DNA of 8,176 nucleotides from Planctomycetota bacterium (GTDB lineage Bacteria; Planctomycetota; Phycisphaerae; Phycisphaerales; SM1A02): assembly GCA_009924765.1 (NCBI GenBank), contig RFQW01000053.1, positions 1 through 8,176 of the forward strand, written 5' to 3'. Below the pieces are notes generated by a model. The model had not been told where the DNA came from. It ran no database searches and worked only from the letters and a program-made list of their open reading frames with translations. Each line of letters starts with the position of its first letter. The first letter of the stretch is position 1. The translations under genes and the position numbers were made by a program. Shown piece after piece: positions 7,267 to 8,176 of the stretch.

Positions 7267-7282
7267 GATCCCCGGGGTGATC
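7267..7282. repeat. Palindrome at the translation start of the secreted-protein gene
   Basis: The sequence GATCCCCGGGGTGATC contains the 8 bp perfect palindrome CCCCGGGG, and its GAT/ATC flanks also pair apart from one extra base. It ends 3 bases before the ATG (7263) on the minus strand, so in mRNA it would sit on the ribosome-binding position (GGGGA). It could hide the ribosome site or serve as an operator; it could also be chance in GC-rich DNA. Confidence 0.4.
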
Positions 7283-7299
7283 TTGTCAGGTCTTGATGA

Positions 7300-7329
7300 A
7301 GTGTCTCTGTTAGACGGGTCCTGTGTCAA
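7300..7329 (-). promoter_or_regulatory. Candidate promoter of the secreted-protein gene
   Basis: On the minus strand a perfect -35 TTGACA (7329-7324) is followed after 18 bp by GACACT (7305-7300), which keeps A2, A4 and T6 of the -10 consensus. The start would be near 7293, giving a leader of about 30 nt to the ATG at 7263. This supports the shorter start for that gene. The -10 is weak. Confidence 0.35.
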
Positions 7330-7506
7330 GCGCCTGATACGCGGACAGGTACGGTCAAAGTCTTGAACAGACACGCGAACGCGAAAGGGATTTGGAATTG
7401 TTCGGGGGGCGGTCAATCCAGCAACCTGGCCGGCGACCGTTCGATTTTTCACGACTGAAACTCATCAGGCTCGGAGGCGATGGCCCCTGGAGATCCTCTT
7501 CTCCTC

Positions 7507-7523
7507 AGCGCTCAGGAAGCGCT
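7507..7523. repeat. Short perfect inverted repeat at the edge of the guaB fragment
   Basis: AGCGCT (7507-7512), a 5-base loop CAGGA, and AGCGCT again (7518-7523) can form a 6 bp stem in either strand. No T-run follows on either side, so a standard intrinsic terminator is unlikely, though it lies where corA transcription would need to stop. Its right arm covers the first mismatched base of the guaB-like fragment (7523). Confidence 0.45.
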
Positions 7524-7556
7524 ATTCGTGCGTATCAGCGGCGTGGAGTGAACGCG
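7514..7556 (+). pseudogene. Decayed duplicate of the guaB 3' end
   Basis: Bases 7514-7543 match guaB bases 6248-6277 at 27 of 30 positions (differences at 7523, 7524 and 7533). Directly after this, GTGGAGTGA at 7543-7551 equals the guaB stop context at 6358-6366, and 13 of 14 bases match through 7556. Read in the guaB frame it encodes EALFVRISGVE and a stop, against EARFVRISGA ... GVE in the intact gene, so 81 bases (27 codons) are missing in frame. No other part of guaB is present and no start codon belongs to it, so it is a non-functional fragment. It sits at the right edge of the low-GC block, 20 bp from the corA stop codon. Confidence 0.8.
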
Positions 7557-7570
7557 ACGCGCGGTGCGTC

Positions 7571-8176
7571 TCACAGCACGCGTGCGCGCCGCATGATCAG
7601 CAGCAGCACGGTCACGATGATGGCGGCGACCACCCAGAATCCGGTGTAGCCCCAGTCCGACTTCAGTTCGGGCATGGACTCGAAGTTCATGCCGTACACG
7701 CCGCAGAGGAAGCTGAGCGGCAGGAAGATCACGCTGACCACGGTGAGCTTGCCCATGACCTTGTTGGTGCGGTACGCCACCATCGTCATGTAGTTGTTCA
7801 GCGAATCGGAGAGGATGTCCCGGTCCACCAGCACGTCCTGCAGCACGCGGTCGACCGTGCCCGCCATGTTCGCAAGGTAGGGCTGCGTGGCCTCGCTCAC
7901 GAAGGCGCTCTTGCGCGTGGCGAGTTCGGTGAGCACCGCGCGGGCGGGCAGCACCACCTTGCGCAGCTGCAGCAGGTCGCTGCTGAGTTCCGACGCTTCC
8001 TTGAAGATGGACTCGTCCACCTCGCCGATGAGGGCGCGCTGGATCGCGGTCACGCGCTCGTCGAACGTCTCGTGCACCTTCAGGTAGTTGTCGATCAGGT
8101 GATCCCACAGCTCGTACAGCAGGAAGCTGGGGCTCTGGGCGAAGCGCGCGAAGTCCGAGCGCAGGTCCCGGTGCAC
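7571..8176 (-). CDS. corA: CorA-family magnesium/divalent metal transporter, C-terminal part
   Basis: The C-terminal 201 residues or so of a gene that begins beyond the right edge; the GTG at 8176-8174 is taken as an internal valine. The CorA family forms pentameric inner-membrane channels for Mg2+ or Co2+. The fragment has the long helical part (for example ELWDHLIDNYL at 22-32 and the stretch 100-140 rich in Asp, Asn and Val), then the hallmark YGMNF at 161-165 at the end of the first membrane helix (~144-160), an outer loop FESMPELKSDWGY, and a second helix (~178-196) ending in the basic RRARVL. The GMN motif makes the family certain; the exact metal cannot be told. The TGA at 7573-7571 lies close to the guaB fragment, so guaB and corA were probably convergent neighbours before the block between them arose. 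No clear terminator follows. Confidence 0.93.
   Translation of the reverse strand: MHRDLRSDFARFAQSPSFLLYELWDHLIDNYLKVHETFDERVTAIQRALIGEVDESIFKEASELSSDLLQLRKVVLPARAVLTELATRKSAFVSEATQPYLANMAGTVDRVLQDVLVDRDILSDSLNNYMTMVAYRTNKVMGKLTVVSVIFLPLSFLCGVYGMNFESMPELKSDWGYTGFWVVAAIIVTVLLLIMRRARVL

Larger units (their letters stand above)
7264..7513. other. Low-GC intergenic region upstream of the secreted-protein gene
   Basis: About 250 bases between the start of the secreted-protein gene and the guaB fragment. It contains the candidate promoter and palindrome listed separately. I see no convincing gene, tRNA, or insertion-sequence end. Part of it is open in frame with the downstream gene (up to 7452), but this looks non-coding. 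Confidence 0.5.

Noticed and set aside
7265..7277. GGATCCCCGGGG resembling a cloning-vector polylinker (BamHI-SmaI)
   Set aside because: The similarity stops after the SmaI-like core and the flanks are unrelated to vector sequence; the short palindromes arise easily by chance.
7264..7452. A 63-codon extension of the secreted-protein gene to an ATG at 7452
   Set aside because: The extension is Arg-rich, would bury the signal peptide inside the protein, and contains a candidate promoter. It remains possible but less likely.
7392..7649. An 85-codon plus-strand frame across the guaB fragment and the end of corA
   Set aside because: It is out of frame with the guaB fragment, is antisense to corA at its end, and has no recognisable content.

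Overview
The window is about 70% GC in its core genes. It looks like chromosomal DNA from a bacterium with type IV pilus-type ATPases, most plausibly a planctomycete, perhaps of the Phycisphaerae. That placement rests on the GC content, the dockerin-like Ca-binding tail of a secreted protein, and a membrane-anchored GspE-family paralogue. It is an inference, not a proof.

Left part (1-4779): the 3' end of accC (biotin carboxylase) runs rightward and meets, with only 2 bp between stop codons, a leftward three-gene unit. In order of transcription this unit is pilT (4779-3634), a degenerate GspE/PilB-like protein with N-terminal membrane segments (3608-1884), and a CvpA-like membrane protein with a very large C-terminal region (1880-213). 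Gaps of 25 and 3 nt suggest one operon. PilT keeps all ATPase motifs. Its neighbour has lost the P-loop lysine, the Asp-box aspartate and the His box, but keeps the four zinc-type cysteines. An active ATPase next to a probable pseudo-ATPase and a large membrane protein may form one envelope machine.

Middle (4780-6366): a 105 bp divergent spacer separates pilT from guaB (IMP dehydrogenase), which is complete with all catalytic motifs. The best promoter for guaB places the transcription start on or next to its ATG, so a leaderless mRNA is predicted.

Right part (6367-8176): a block of about 50-55% GC in sampled lines holds one leftward gene for a probably secreted protein ending in EF-hand/dockerin-like loops. 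Its far edge is marked by a second, decayed copy of the guaB 3' end (7514-7556): 27 of 30 bases match guaB, followed by the guaB stop context, with 27 codons missing in frame. This is the footprint expected of an insertion or duplication at the 3' end of guaB, and it is the most notable observation here. The window closes with the C-terminal part of a CorA-family divalent metal transporter on the minus strand.
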